A stretch of DNA of 64,000 nt. It comes from Alopecurus myosuroides (taxonomy: Eukaryota; Streptophyta; Magnoliopsida; Poales; Poaceae). Shown here piece by piece: positions 18,641 to 30,395 of this stretch; the first letter of the stretch is position 1; every line of letters begins with the position of its first letter. The position numbers and the translations under genes were made by a program. Location of the stretch: the NCBI GenBank assembly GCA_028641055.1, contig CM054059.1, forward strand, positions 435,492,167-435,556,166. Direction: 5' to 3'. The notes under the pieces are model-generated. The model was given only the letters and a program-made list of their open reading frames with translations. It ran no database searches and had not been told where the DNA came from.

Positions 18641-19456
18641 ATGGATCTCAGGTTCTACCCGTAGGTGGTTCGTATGACTCGTTGCGAGAGCACTGCCGGT
18701 TATCCGGAGATGCTGAGAGACATGGTCACTTATCTGGGGTTCCGTTGGGCACCAGAGTACCAGGTCTACGAGCAGCAGCGAGAGTTTGACCAGACCTACT
18801 ACCAGGCTATCGTCTACATTCTGTCAGATGATGGCATGAGCGTTGTCCACCGCTACGAGGCAGTAGGTTCCACAGTGGATATGGCCGTGCAGCATGGAGC
18901 TTATGTGAGTCTCACCGTCCTTCGTGCTGACTACTGGGGATTTGACGATTCTATCTATCGCCACATCCCCCGTGGTTACATCACTTCGGAGGGAGCTCAC
19001 TTCACTCTCTACGACAACTTGGATGTCTACGAGCATGATAACTCCAGGCTGCACACCACCGCTCAGTTTGTGAGGCACAGTGACGCAGTTGCTAGCACAC
19101 TGTCTCAGGAGTTGGCTTCAGTCAGAGAGCAGCTTTACCTTGCTTTGACTCGTCTGGCGACTTACACCACAGACTTTGTTGGAGACGAGCGCTTTGCACG
19201 TTTCGATCAGCCAGTTGGTCGTCGTCTGCCAGATGCTGGAGGTTACGAGCCGATCAGAGGTCCACTCCTCAACCTCGGTGCTGGTTACACTGGGATTCCA
19301 CGCTTTGGAGCACAGGGAGTCGACGCTATGTACTTCACCACACCTAGAGTCGCTCTCAGACCACGTCAGATCTACGTGGATCGTCGTTCTACCTACTTTC
19401 GTGGGCGTACTCCTCACCGTACCTCTCGCCGTACTCCTAGTCGTCGTCCTGCGTGA
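18641..19456 (+). pseudogene. ORF0: conserved unknown ORF ahead of gag, element 1 (one stop)
   Basis: 272 codons including the stop, the same length as in elements 2 and 3 (48162-48977, 55260-56075). Codon 8 is TAG (18662-18664), where the other copies have CAG. After it the frame is open, starting V-V-R-M-T-R-C-E-S-T. Features: an N-terminal half with MVTYLGFRWAPEYQVYE, a helical stretch VASTLSQELASVREQLYLAL, and a basic R/T/P-rich tail (TPHRTSRRTPSRRPA) that could bind nucleic acid. No known domain recognised. About 80% identical at protein level to the other copies with no gaps. Role unknown. Confidence 0.7.
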
Positions 19457-19655
19457 TGAGCATGGGAGTACCGATGTATCCATTCTTAGTTATCCTTTAG
19501 CATTTGAACCATTTATGGTGTGTTGGATATTCTGATGTATTTCAACATGTGATGATGTACCTGTTGGTTATCTATTCATGCGTCGGAATAATCTCTCTTT
19601 CGGTTTCCAAGTCTATCCTTTTCTATTGTTGTGCTAAAATGCATTTCCATTCAGG

Positions 19656-22600
19656 ATGCCGCCAACAAGGAACAACCCGCCTGAGCCACCGCCAATCACG
19701 GAGCTGTTGACTCAGATGACCCAAGTCATGGCGCAGATGGCCCAGTTCCAGACTAATCAGCACAACAACCAGAATGCTCCACGAGTCAGTATCAAGGAGT
19801 TTCTCAGTTTGGGCCCAAGAGCTTTCGTGGCAACACGCGAGCCTCTGGATGCTGATGAATGGATCCGTGAGATAGCCAAGGCTCTGGACATTGCTCACGT
19901 TGCTGAGGAAGACAAGGTCAAGTATGCCTCCTATCTGCTGAAGGGTCAGGCAGCTACTTGGTGGGAAAACTACCAGACCATGAGAGCTGGCTATCCAATC
20001 ACCTGGGGTTGTTTCAAGGAAGCCTTCCTGAAGCACCACATTCCAGATGGTCTCATGGAAAGGATGCGTGAAGAGTTTTGCTCTCTCAAGCAAGGCAAGC
20101 TGGACGTCATTGGCTATCAGAGTGAGTTCAATCGCCTCGCTCGATACGCTGGAGACGAGGTGTCCACTGAGGCTAAGAAGATGGCAAGGTTCCGCAGAGG
20201 TTTTAACCCGGAACTCAAGTACGCCCTCACTAACATCAAGGCCAACAACTTCGAGGAGCTCGTTAACACTGCGCTCAATGAAGAGAATGGGCGCAAGGCG
20301 TTCGAGGAGTCTCGCAAGCACTCGCGTGAGGGTGGTTCCTCCTCCAGCATGACCACCCCTCCGCAGAAGCGCCGCATCTGGGTGCAAAATGGTGCTGTCA
20401 CTAGGGCTCCATACGCCCAAGATTCTCCAGGCTTCGCTCCCCGCCCACCCAACCCTGCTCAGATGCATGATCAGAGGGCTTCGATGGGGCAGCCAAGGCC
20501 AGGGCCTCCTCGTGTCGTCACTTGCTACAAGTGCAAGCAGACGGGGCACTACGCCGACAAGTGCACGCAGAGGCAGCTACCTCCACCACCACCTCGTCCC
20601 AACACAAACCAGGCAATGGTGCGCGCTCCCCCGCCTAAGGCCTTCAACTCCAACAACAGGCCTGTCGGGAGGACCGCAAGGGTGAATCATGTCAAGATCG
20701 ACAAAGCCGAGGAAGCTCCTGACGTCGTTCTCGGTATATTACCCGTAAACTCTTTTCCAGCTAAAGTGTTGTTTGATACCGGAGCATCGCATTCTTTGGT
20801 GTCAAAAACCTTTGCCACAACAAACAACCTAATTGTGGTTCCACTAAGCAATCAAATCACTGTTCACTCCCCGGGATCTCAAATGTTGACTTCCAAGATA
20901 AGTAAGGACAATCAAATCCTAATTGGAGGCCACATATTCCTTGCTTCTCTCATGTTGCTGGGAAATTCTGACATTGATGTCATTCTTGGTATGGATTGGT
21001 TGAAGGCCAATAAAGCAAAGATTGACTGTGCTCAAAAGTCAATAACTCTGTTCCACCCTTCTGGCCAGATAGTCTATTCTCCAAATGAATCAAGTTCCAT
21101 TCAGCTATGCAACCTCGATGCAAAACCTCTACCTTCACTTGAAAATGTTCCGGTGGTTTGTGAATTCCCTGACGTCTTTCCAGAAGAGTTGCCAGGGATG
21201 CCTCCGGACAGAGCAGTTGAGTTCGTGATCGAGCTTGAACCAGGTACTGATCCAATCTCTAAGAATCCATACAAGATAGCTCCTCCTGAACTGAAACTGT
21301 TAAAGGAGCAAATCGATATGTACATGGAAAAAGGTTACATTCAACCTAGTTCCTCGGCTTGGGGTTGCCCAACTCTGTTCGTTGCGAAGAAGGATCACAC
21401 AAAGAGACTCGTTGTTGACTATCGTCCTCTTAACGAGAAAACCATCAAAAACAAGTATCCAATTCCTCGTATCGATGATCTTTTTGATCAACTTGCTGGA
21501 GCCTCAATATTCTCCAAGTTGGACTTGAGAATGGGTTACCATCAAATAAAGATCCGAAAAGAGGATATTCCAAAGACAGCCTTCACCACTCGCTACGGTC
21601 TATATGAATACACCGTCATGTCCTTTGGTCTCACCAATGCACCGGCGACCTTCTCTCGACTCATGAATTCTGTTTTCCATGAATACCTCAACAAGTTCGT
21701 TGTGGTATATCTTGATGACATTCTTGTCTACTCAAAATCTGAGGAAGAGCATGAAGAACATCTTCGTCGCACTCTCATGAAACTTCGCGAGCATCGTCTA
21801 TATGCCAAGTTCTCCAAATGTGAGTTCTGGATTCCAGAAGTTGCTTACCTTGGGCATATCATCTCTGCCAAGGGCATAGCCATTGATCCAGAAAAGGTTA
21901 AAGCAATTGTTGATTGGAAACCTCCAAAGACGGTAAAGCAAGTAAGAAGTTTTCTTGACTTAGCTAGCTATTGCCGTCGTTTCGTCCAAAACTTCTCCAA
22001 GATTGCCAAACCTCTCACTGATCTCACAAAGAAGGACAAGAAGTTTGTTTGGTCTCCACAATGTGATGAAAGTTTCAATCTCCTGAAGACTAAACTCACT
22101 TCTACACCAGTTCTGGTTGGCCCAGATCCTACCAAACCTTTCCAGATATTCTGTGATGCTTCTCTCCAAGGTCTAGGTGCAGTTCTTATGCAAGAACGTC
22201 AAGTTGTGGCTTATGCTTCACGTCAGTTGAACGCACATGAGCTCAATTATCCAACTCATGACCTTGAACTTGCAGCAATTGTGTTTGCCCTCAAGAAATG
22301 GAGACACTACTTGTTGGGTAACCGCACTGAAATCTTTTCCGATCATAAGAGTCTGAAATACATCTTCACTCAACCAGATCTAAACCTCAGGCAAAGGAGA
22401 TGGATTGAAAAGATTAAAGACTTTGATCTCACCATTTCTTACACTCCAGGCAAGGCTAATGTTATGGCCGATGCTCTCAGTCGCAAGTCGTATTGCAATA
22501 ATCTCATGATCATGGAAAGCCAACCTCCTCTTCATGAAGAATTCCAGAAGCTGAACCTTGGGCTTGTTCCTCAAGGCTATCTTGCAAACTTGACAGCCAG

Positions 22601-24047
22601 TCCAACTCTCGAGGACAAGATTCGTTCTGAACAACTTCGTGATGCTGAAATCAAGAAGATGGTAGAGCACATCAAAGAAGGCAAGGAGAAATTTAAGTCC
22701 TTCTCAATTGATGACAAGGGAACTGTGTTCTTCGAAGGACGCATTGCAGTTCCTCAAGTTCAAAGTCTCAAAGATGTCATTCTCAAGGAGGCTCATGAAA
22801 CTCCTCTCTCCATATACCCTGGAAGTACAAAGATGTACCAGGATCTCAAGACACTGTATTGGTGGCCTGGCATGAAACGTGAAATTGCTCAATACGTTTC
22901 TGAATGCGACGTTTGTCAATGTGTTTAGGCAGTCCATCAGAAAACAGCCGGTCTACTCCAACCACTAAAAATCCCTGAGTGGAAGTGGGACATGATTGAA
23001 ATGGACTTCGTCACTGGTTTTCCAAAGTCCAAGAAGGGCAACGATGCAATCTTCGTTGTTATTGATCGTCTCACTAAAGTAGATCACTTCTTTGCTGTCA
23101 AAGAAACAATCTCAGCTAGCCAGTTAGCAGAACTCTACACAGCAAAGATTGTTCCTCTTCATGGTGTTCCATTGGAAATAAGCTCAGACCGTGGAAGCAT
23201 ATTCACTTCTCATTTCTGGAAAAGCTTTCAAGAAGCATTGGGCACCAAACTTCTGTTCAGCACAGCTTATCACCCTCAGTCTCAAGGGCAAGTCGAAAGA
23301 GTCAATCAGATTCTCGAGGATATGCTCAGAGCATGTGGTATATCCTTTGGCATGAAATGGGAGGAATGTCTCCCATATGCTGAATTCTCCTACAACAACA
23401 GCTTCCAGGCAAGCCTAGGCATGGCTCCATTTGAAGCTCTCTATGGCCGCAGATGCAGGAGTCCAATCAATTGGACTGGAGCTGGTGAACGTTCACTCTT
23501 AGGCCCTGACATTGTTAAGGAAGCCGAAGAGAAAGTTCGTGTCATTCATGACAATCTGAGGATTGCTCAATATCGTCAGAAAAGCTACTATGACAGCAAG
23601 CACAGGGATATGGTTTATGCACCTGGTGACAAAGCATATCTCCGTGTAACTCCCCTCAGAGGCACTCATCGTTTTGGTGTGAAAGGAAAGCTTGCACCAA
23701 GATACATTGGTCCTTTCAACATTCTCTCAAGGCGTGCAGAAAATGCTTATCGTCTTGAACTTCCAGAAAAACTATCCAAGGTGCACGATGTGTTTCACGT
23801 GTCACAGCTCAAGAGGTGTTTCAAAGATCCAGATCGTGCAGTTGATCATGATTCCATTGAACTGCAAGAAGATCTCTCTTATGAGGAGCACCCTGTTCGT
23901 ATTCTCGATGAGACCGAGCGTAAGACTCGCAACAAGAGCACCAAGTTATTGAAAGTGCAGTGGTCCCATCATTCCGATAAAGAGGCAACGTGGGAGACCG
24001 AAGAGGATCTTCGCAAGAAGTATCCAGACCTTTTCACTTCTCAGTAG
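19656..24047 (+). pseudogene. gag-pol: gag-pol polyprotein of element 1 (single internal stop)
   Basis: One frame of 1464 codons. Gag with the retrotransposon gag domain (residues about 60-210) and a CCHC knuckle (C-Y-K-C...H...C near residue 290); aspartic protease with F-D-T-G-A (near 371); reverse transcriptase with Y-L-D-D; RNase H ([14 protein letters not shown]); integrase with the zinc finger, D-D-E core (MDFVTGF, SDRGS, QGQVERVNQ) and a C-terminal chromodomain (KVQWSHHSDKEATWETEEDL). The stop TAG at 22926-22928 replaces a Lys codon right after C-D-V-C-Q in the integrase zinc finger. The second His of that finger is also changed to Tyr (S-I-Y-P-G instead of S-I-H-P-G). The copy is unlikely to move by itself. 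Confidence 0.95.
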
Positions 24048-24070
24048 GAATCTCGGGGCGCGATTCCTTC

Positions 24071-24079
24071 AAGGGGGGC
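24071..24079 (+). other. Polypurine tract, element 1
   Basis: AAGGGGGGCG just ahead of the 3' LTR at 24084, the expected place for plus-strand priming; four bases (GTTT) separate it from the LTR. Confidence 0.8.
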
Positions 24080-24083
24080 GTTT

Positions 24084-27000
24084 TGTAACATCCCAAGTAT
24101 GAAAATCACCTTTAGAATGTTTGCTAATTGTTATTTTATGTTTTGCATCATGGCATCTTAATCATTGCATTTGTTTCCCATTTGTTTGCATCTGTTTTTC
24201 TTTGTTTTCCCATTTGAAATTCAAACAATATTCAAATACTTTGTTTCATACTTGTGCTGTCACAATTTTTCAAATAGAAATATTCAAATAAAACATCCAT
24301 TTGTTTCCCTTAAAATGGAAAGCTCAAACTATTAATTTGTTCTTTTAAATAATTCACTTAATTCAATTTGCATTCAAATTCAATTAGTTTTCCAAACAGC
24401 AACCATTTTGAAATTATGAAAATTACAAAACAATTCAATCACTTGTTTCAAATAAACTTGAATTTAAAAACTTTTAAGTTGCTTAAGTTCAATTATTTCC
24501 ATTAATATTAAATTCAATCAAATTTCAAACAAATTGCAAACAGCAACTAAATTCAAATTATTTGGAAAACCAAAGTTTGCACTAGGTTGCTGTTACAATA
24601 AATAATCAATACAATTTTTTTTCCAAATTTTTCTACCCCAAAAACCCTACCCTTTTCTTCCTATTTCTTTTCAGCAAAAAAAATAAAAACAGAACAGAAA
24701 AAGGAAAAAACAAAAAAAAAATAACGCAGAGGGAGTGGGCAGGCCAGCAAGTGGGCTGCGCCCACCAGCCAGGCCCAGCCCACGGCCTGGTACCCCTTAC
24801 CTCCCTTTCTTCCTCCTGTACGGCAGCCATCTGCCGCTGTCCACGTCGACAGCAGCGAGCAGCAGACGGCTGCGAGCTCGCTCCCCTCCTCCTTATAAAC
24901 CCTAGGCCTCGAGCCCTGCCCTAGCTCCTCCACCTCCTTCTCCCTCGAGCGCCGCCGATTTCTTCTCTCTTTCCGCTCGCTGCTCCTCTCTGTATCTCTG
25001 AACCACCGCCACCACCGTATCTGAATTCCGATGATCGCCGTCGATCTGCTTCTCCTCCTTGTTGGCTGACTGCGGGAATCGTTTCCCCGTCGCCTCCTCG
25101 ACCGCCTCGACACCACAGCAGCCACGGAGACCCTCTGCAACGCCGCCGCCGTCCGTGCTGTTGTCGCCGTCGTCCACCTCTACCCCGAGCCTCTGCCACG
25201 GCGACATCGCTGGTGAGCTTTCCCTCTGTCCACCTTCCTCCCTCTTCCTTCTCTGCATCTGCACACCCTAGCACGCACTCGTCCACGGCACGAGCAGCGC
25301 AACAGCAGCTCGCCGCCGGCCACCGTCGCCTCGTCGAGTTTCGGTAACGCGCCCATATCTGAACCTTAACCTCCCTGTGCCTGCTTACCTGACAAGAATT
25401 TCGAGCCAGCGCAGTGGCAGCAGCGCTGCTCGCGCGAGCCCAAGCCCAGGGTTCGAGTCCCCCCTCTCGCAGAATAAAATCCACACTTTTTCGCCAACGA
25501 GCGCTGACAGGCAGGCCCCCCCGTCAGCGACCTTGTGGCCGCGCAAGCGCCACGTGAGCACCGCGGAGGCCAGGGCCCACTGGCAGTGGCCTATTCTAGG
25601 TCACTGCGCGGTGTAAAAATGTTTTCTGCCTTTTTCTTTTTAATTTAAGTCCAAAGTATTTACAGATTAGTCCCTAAAATCAAAATGCAAATAACTTTTT
25701 ATTTTCAAATCCAATTAATACAAATGAAATATGTATTCTGCACCAAATTTAATTCTCTACATATTTAACTCATTTGTTTTCTGTTTTGAATATTTCAAAT
25801 TGTTCTAAAATTCAAATTCAAACAACTCCTTTTAAATTTGGTTAAATTGATAACTAATTCAAACTTAATTCAATTCTTACATATAAAATATGTTTTCCAT
25901 GCCAAATTGAACCACCTTTTCAAATATAAACTTTGTTTCATGTTTTGAATAATTAAAATTAGTTAAATAATTTAAAACTTGTTTAAATCTTTTAAATTTG
26001 TTTAATTCATAACTTGGTCAAATTAAATTATTTTTGAACTTATAAAATATGTTTTCAAACCAGAAAAGTTTAAACTTTTCAAATATGAATTTTGTTTAAT
26101 GTTTTGAACAAATAAAATTTCAAATAAATTCATACTTGAATTAAATTCATTTAAATCTTGTTTAACCTTGTTTAATTCCCAATTAATTCATATTAATTCC
26201 TTTTTCAATAATTGAAACATGTAATCCACCTAAAATTTTGTGTCCTTTCCAAATATGAACTTTGTTGTCTATTTTGAACAATTAAAATTGGTGAAAACAA
26301 CAAATGCTTGTGTAACACCTTTAAGGAACCAAAATTCCATAACTTAATAAATAAAATTCCAAACTTGGTAAACCTTATTTCAAATTGTTTCAATTGTTGT
26401 TTTCTTTTTGTTTTCCTCATCCATGCATCATGCTAATTCACTTACACATGATGATTAGTTGTAGAACAATTATTTCAATCTTAACTCATGGGCTTTCCAT
26501 ATGCAATCCAAATTGCATATGGGTCCATTTAATCATGTTATGTTACCATGTCAACTAGTTTATTTTTGATGCATCAATTAAATGGTCATGCATCATCCCA
26601 TGATTGTGCACTATGCCATGTTATTGATTGTTTGTCTCTCTGCGTTGTTTGTTTGCTTCTTCTCGAATAGACGACGACGTTGAGACAGACGAGGTTTACG
26701 ACACTACTTCTGAGGAGTTAGCTCAGTACCAGGCTGCTGAGTTTGCAGGCAAGTATTCACTCACATGAACCATTGTGTTCCTTTTCCACATTGGATACCG
26801 ATACTTTCCGTTGTCTATTTTGCTAGCCTTAAGATTCGTTGCTTGTGTTCGATCCTATCACATGTTATCCTTTAACCATGATATAGCCTCACCTCCACAC
26901 CTATAACCCCGTTGCTTGTTGCCCGTGTCTTACTAGCATGCTTAGGGTTGTTTTGCTCGAGTCTGTTGCCCGTTACTTTCTGTTACCATATTTTATTATG

Positions 27001-28500
27001 TTCTGGGGCTCGATGTTTAAACAATCAACCTGTTAATATCTGAGGTAATAATAATTGGATGATAAGGCACCGGCAGGAGGCCCGGCGTGGTTTTGAGGCC
27101 TGCTAGTGTCGACCCTAATTAGGAAAAGGGTCTTGTCTACTGATCCATGATGAGCGCACTATCCGCATGTGGGAAGCGTGTATGGGCGCCCCCTCAATTT
27201 GATTCGATTCGCATCTCGTCCAAATCGCCTCATTTAGTTCGGGTTTTCCATTTGCCGCATGCATATGTATTTTCGAACCTAGGCCAGGGTGGAACTTTTG
27301 TATTCGGCATTTAGGGAGACACGTTCTTAGAGTGCTATGAGGGTCCCCTTTTCTTCGTGGGGGCTTGATTAGCCGTGCGCTCAATTGCACGGGGTTCTTT
27401 GGGCTTGATGCGGAGAAGAGTTGAGTTGTGTTGAGTGCCCCGCTTGGTGGGAGGCATTCCATCTGGCGGGTTATTCTTACGTGTACGGCCAAATTGGTGC
27501 ATCCCTGCAGGGTAAATCTTCTCAAGAAGCCGTGTTTTCCGCGGTTATGGATGACTTGGTGAAAGTACTGGCTAACAAGTACTCAGAACAACTTACACCT
27601 AACTAATGATAACTTGACTAGTAATAGTCTTATTGACACAATAACTTGAACCATCATTAATCCAACTGTGTGAGTTATCCTCGGATTGCTTCTTTGGATA
27701 AGGGGCGAGATCCAGGATGGGTTTGTTTGGAGTTAGTAGTAGTTGGTTACGATACACTACCTTATCTCCTTTCTGTTAGCCGGAAGTTGTAGCATGTATC
27801 TCTAGTTGGTTAGTGCAGCCCGCTGCCGTATCTTTTGTATCACCTATTCTTCCGTTGAACCCAAAGCATCTGTACTTGGTGTTGACGGGTACACTATGGT
27901 ATCTTGTGAGTCTTGCTTGCCAGTACGTTTATGTACTGACCCCTTTGGGGCTGTGGTTTCCGCAGACTACGTTTCCGAGGATCCCCATGGTGGCTACTAC
28001 GTGGAGTATGACGAGGCTGCTGACGAGTAGATAGCGGACCCGGGCAGGATCCGAGACATCATGGATGGGCTCCGTCTTTTCGTTTCCGGCCTCTTAGGCC
28101 TATTTGGATCTTTTCTGTACTCAGACACTTTGGATGCTTCAGCTGTGTTGTAATGATGAATTGTTGGGACATGTGTCCTCTGGATGATTGTATTTGCTAT
28201 CTCTGCTCTAATGAGAGCTATTTGCAACTTATTTCAATCTTTTGTGTCTTAGAGATATGTTGTGATATCAGTTGTTCTAATGCCGTTGACGTACCATGTG
28301 TGTATGTTATGAAGTACGTCGACGGAAGTGTCCTGATTTCTATGGGATGGTTTACGCAGACGATGGATAGTAGAGAATGGTTGTCACACGTTTACGTGTT
28401 GGCCTGCTCATATTGAGATGCGGGTGCCGGTATGCCCCGTAAGCCATTTGTTCTACTGTTTAGCGGACTGTGAGTATCCTCTAGAAGTCCGGGTGCGACA
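24084..28500 (+). repeat. 3' LTR of element 1 (4417 bp)
   Basis: Begins TGTAACATCC and ends GGTGCGACA, followed by the target copy TAAAG. Carries the same TATA (24894), box pair (25405-25460) and exon-like blocks (26671-26748, 27966-28030) as the 5' LTR. Confidence 0.95.
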
Positions 28501-28658
28501 TAAAGCCCCTCCCGTCCGCCAGCTGTGGACCGAGCGCGCTGAGCCCAGACTGTTGGTCGCGGGTCTCCTACCGAACCGCGACTAAAGACCCCTATGGTCG
28601 CGGGTCGATTATTTTGGGGACTAATGGGGGCGTATGGAAGACCTATTTTCTACCAGTC
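28501..28658. repeat. CACTA right end with subterminal repeats
   Basis: Contains GGTCGCGGGT...ACCGCGACTAAAG foldback arms (28554-28588), further GGTCGCGGGTCG, GGGGACTAAT, and the terminus TCTACCAGTC. In the minus orientation this is the 5' end of the element, cut off from the tnp2 promoter by the nested Gypsy element. Confidence 0.8.
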
Positions 28659-28779
28659 GACATCCCTGCTTATGCTTTTGTTCGTCTGGCTAATAGTTGC
28701 CATGACCACATGATAGTTGGCGTGAGCATAGGCGTCGTAAACATACACCACTGGGCTAAGTTATTGACAATTCTTTTTA
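28659..28779 (+). other. Right target duplication (GAC) and flank of the CACTA insertion
   Basis: GAC at 28659-28661 duplicates 1446-1448. If the CACTA is taken out, the RING-gene frame runs on for about 19 codons with a hydrophobic reading to TGA; this does not look like the RING family, so an intron or 3' part of that gene is as likely. The end at 28773-28779 (CTTTTTA) is the left target copy of the next element. Confidence 0.55.
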
Positions 28780-29580
28780 AGGAAAATTTGCTCCTGGACA
28801 CCGTTATTTCGTGCCCTTTGCCTAAACACACTAAACTCTTGTGACTTTGCTCATTACCATTATAATTTCGCGATTATTTGCTTCAACACACCGCATGTCC
28901 TAAAACGGAAAGATCCATCCCCTATAAAACTAAAAGAAAAAGATATCGATCCCTTGACGTATATCCTTCGCCTCATAAACTGAAGTACGGCAGTTCACGC
29001 AGAGGAACCAGCAGCGGCGCCCCGACATGCGGGAACTCGCGCAGCGATCTGGCCCGCCTCACCACACGAAGATGCGCTGCCGGCCCTGATCTCCGCCCCT
29101 CCCTATTTGATTCCGGCCAGATTACTCGCCCCCCCGAGTATCTCCATTCGCCTCGTTGTCAAGCCCTGCCCCGCCGGCAATGGATCCCGATTTTGGTTTG
29201 CTCGTTCCTATCCCAAGTAGTGGGTATCTTGTGCTAATGATGTTCGTAGTATCTTGATTCCCTTGAATTTCCGTTCTTCTAGTAGGCTGGGCAGTAGTTT
29301 ATGTACACGAGTTGATGTCCAGGTGTGTGCGTACCCTGTGTTCGGTAACGATGGCACACCCGTGTGGAATCCAAGTAGTGATAAAGTGAAAAGGAAAATA
29401 CGTTGAATTAAAGTTTTAAATCGGTCAAATCAAGCCAAGAGGTTGACCTTTCCGTTTTAGGACATGCGGTGTTTTACAACAAATGACCACGCAATTATAA
29501 TGGTACTGAGCAAAGGCACAAAAGTTTAGTGTGTCTAGGCAAACGACACAAAATAACGGTGTCCACCAGCAAATTTTCCT
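28780..29580 (+). mobile_element. Pack-MULE-like element with 135-bp terminal inverted repeats
   Basis: 28780-28920 (from AGGAAAATTTGCT to GTCCTAAAACGGAAAG) is inverted at 29440-29580 with about 85% identity. The perfect seven-base string CTTTTTA stands on both sides (28773-28779, 29581-29587). The interior has no transposase but a GC-rich, gene-like segment. Long inverted repeats round a gene fragment are the mark of Pack-MULEs; the usual duplication for MULEs is nine bases, so the class is not certain. Confidence 0.75.
28985..29245 (+). other. Captured gene fragment (5' UTR and first exon?)
   Basis: GC-rich block unlike the AT-rich flanks. It looks like a plant 5' leader and has ATG at 29180 with context GGCAATGG, reading M-D-P-D-F-G-L-L-V-P-I-P, after which CCCAA|GTAGTG could be a splice donor. 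I do not recognise the source gene. Confidence 0.4.
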
Positions 29581-29587
29581 CTTTTTA

Positions 29588-30162
29588 TTTTGCAAGATGA
29601 TTGGTTTCGTCCTGCATATGGCTGGACCTCCTCCTGATTTTCCGATTTTTCTATAGTATTATAAATATGACCAGGTCTCTGCTTTTGCTTTAGCAGCATA
29701 ATTTATTTGCTACGACGTCTCCAGCGAAGTTTTTTTCTATACTGTATAATTGTTGTCTAGATTTGCTATTATAGTGCAAAGTGTTTGGTACAATATCTCC
29801 GGCGAGGTCTCCAACGATGCTTTCGATAAAGTCAGTTCATTTTGCTATGACAGTACATTATATATTTTTGCTACAATTGCTCTTCGCTTTGCTATAATAG
29901 TACCAAGCGTTTACTACGTGGTTCTAGCGATTTATATGGCCAACATTTTTTAATGAACCTTTTTGCTTCATAGTAGCAAAAACGGGATATGAGAGAAATA
30001 TAAAAAATTTCTATCATAGTAAAAAAATTCTTATTTCAACCGTTTTTCTTCGGAGTAGTAAAACCAGAATTGGGGGACATAATTGGACACGTGTCATCTG
30101 AATGACCCGGAGGATTTTCTCCCCAAATCCCCCGGAGGACGCTCATCAGTTGCCTTTTTTTT
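29588..30162. other. AT-rich spacer, no gene seen
   Basis: Contains a degenerate repeat of about 125 bases (TTTGCTATTATAGT near 29763 and TTTGCTATAATAGT near 29889, each followed by AAG(T/C)GTTT and a TAC). A short inverted motif, CCGGAGGATTTT and AAATCCCCCGG, lies at 30110-30136. No coding signal. Confidence 0.4.
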
Positions 30163-30360
30163 GTAGTTGCTACTCTATCGACGAGAGATTGGAAAGTGAA
30201 TTTGTATATCGGAAGTTTTTTCTCTGCCGTGCAATGCACACACCGTACTTGCGCTCGCTGTGCCTCTTCATAGAGAATTAACCTTTTTTTTGTCGAAGCC
30301 ACTCTAATATGCTTAGCAACAGGTGTGGTGCTATGTACGGCTCTATCCTCGTGTAAAAAA
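30163..30360 (+). other. Diverged copy of the 3' region of the RRM gene
   Basis: Matches 351-605 in the same orientation: GTGAATTTGTATA, TTTTCTCTGCCGTGCAATGC, CCTCTTCATAGAGAA, TATGCTTAGCA-CAGGTG and TGGTGCTATGTA. It lacks about 45 bases between two GGTG strings. No trace of the coding exons precedes it. Confidence 0.75.
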
Positions 30361-30395
30361 CACAATTTCTATCTCTACTTCGACCTCGTTCCGGC

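Larger units (their letters stand above)
13689..28500 (+). mobile_element. LTR retrotransposon, Gypsy, Tekay/Del-type chromovirus (element 1)
   Basis: Structure: LTR 13689-18099, primer binding site 18102-18114, ORF0 18641-19456, gag-pol 19656-24047, purine tract 24071-24079, LTR 24084-28500. Both flanks carry TAAAG (13684-13688 and 28501-28505), a clean five-base duplication. The C-terminal chromodomain of the integrase and the order RT-RNase H-integrase put it in the chromovirus group, Tekay-like. The two LTRs differ at about 60 sites by eye (about 1.4%), which with a rate of 1.3e-8 per site per year would mean about half a million years. Single stop codons break ORF0 and gag-pol. Confidence 0.95.
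1449..28658 (-). mobile_element. CACTA (En/Spm-type) DNA transposon, Caspar-like, with a nested LTR retrotransposon
   Basis: The left end reads CACTGGTA and the right end TACCAGTC, i.e. an inverted pair with a mismatch at the very last base. Three-base GAC duplications flank it. It is 27.2 kb as it stands and about 12.4 kb once the nested Gypsy element and its duplication are taken away, a size usual for autonomous cereal CACTAs. Both ends carry TTTAGTCCCGGTT-type subterminal repeats. In the minus orientation it encodes tnp2 transposase first, then an unknown protein, then a TnpA/Ulp1 protein; an AP2-domain gene sits in the opposite direction. Frameshifts and stops break both main genes as assembled. 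It interrupts a RING gene. The Caspar label is from the subterminal motif as I remember it. Confidence 0.85.

Noticed and set aside
19623..20549. 308-residue minus-strand frame opposite gag (also 49465 and 56563)
   Set aside because: Mirror of the gag codons; no motif and no promoter.
28659..28720. A readable end of the RING gene after CACTA removal (19 hydrophobic codons)
   Set aside because: The reading has no likeness to the RING family and the frame is already shifted; most likely chance.
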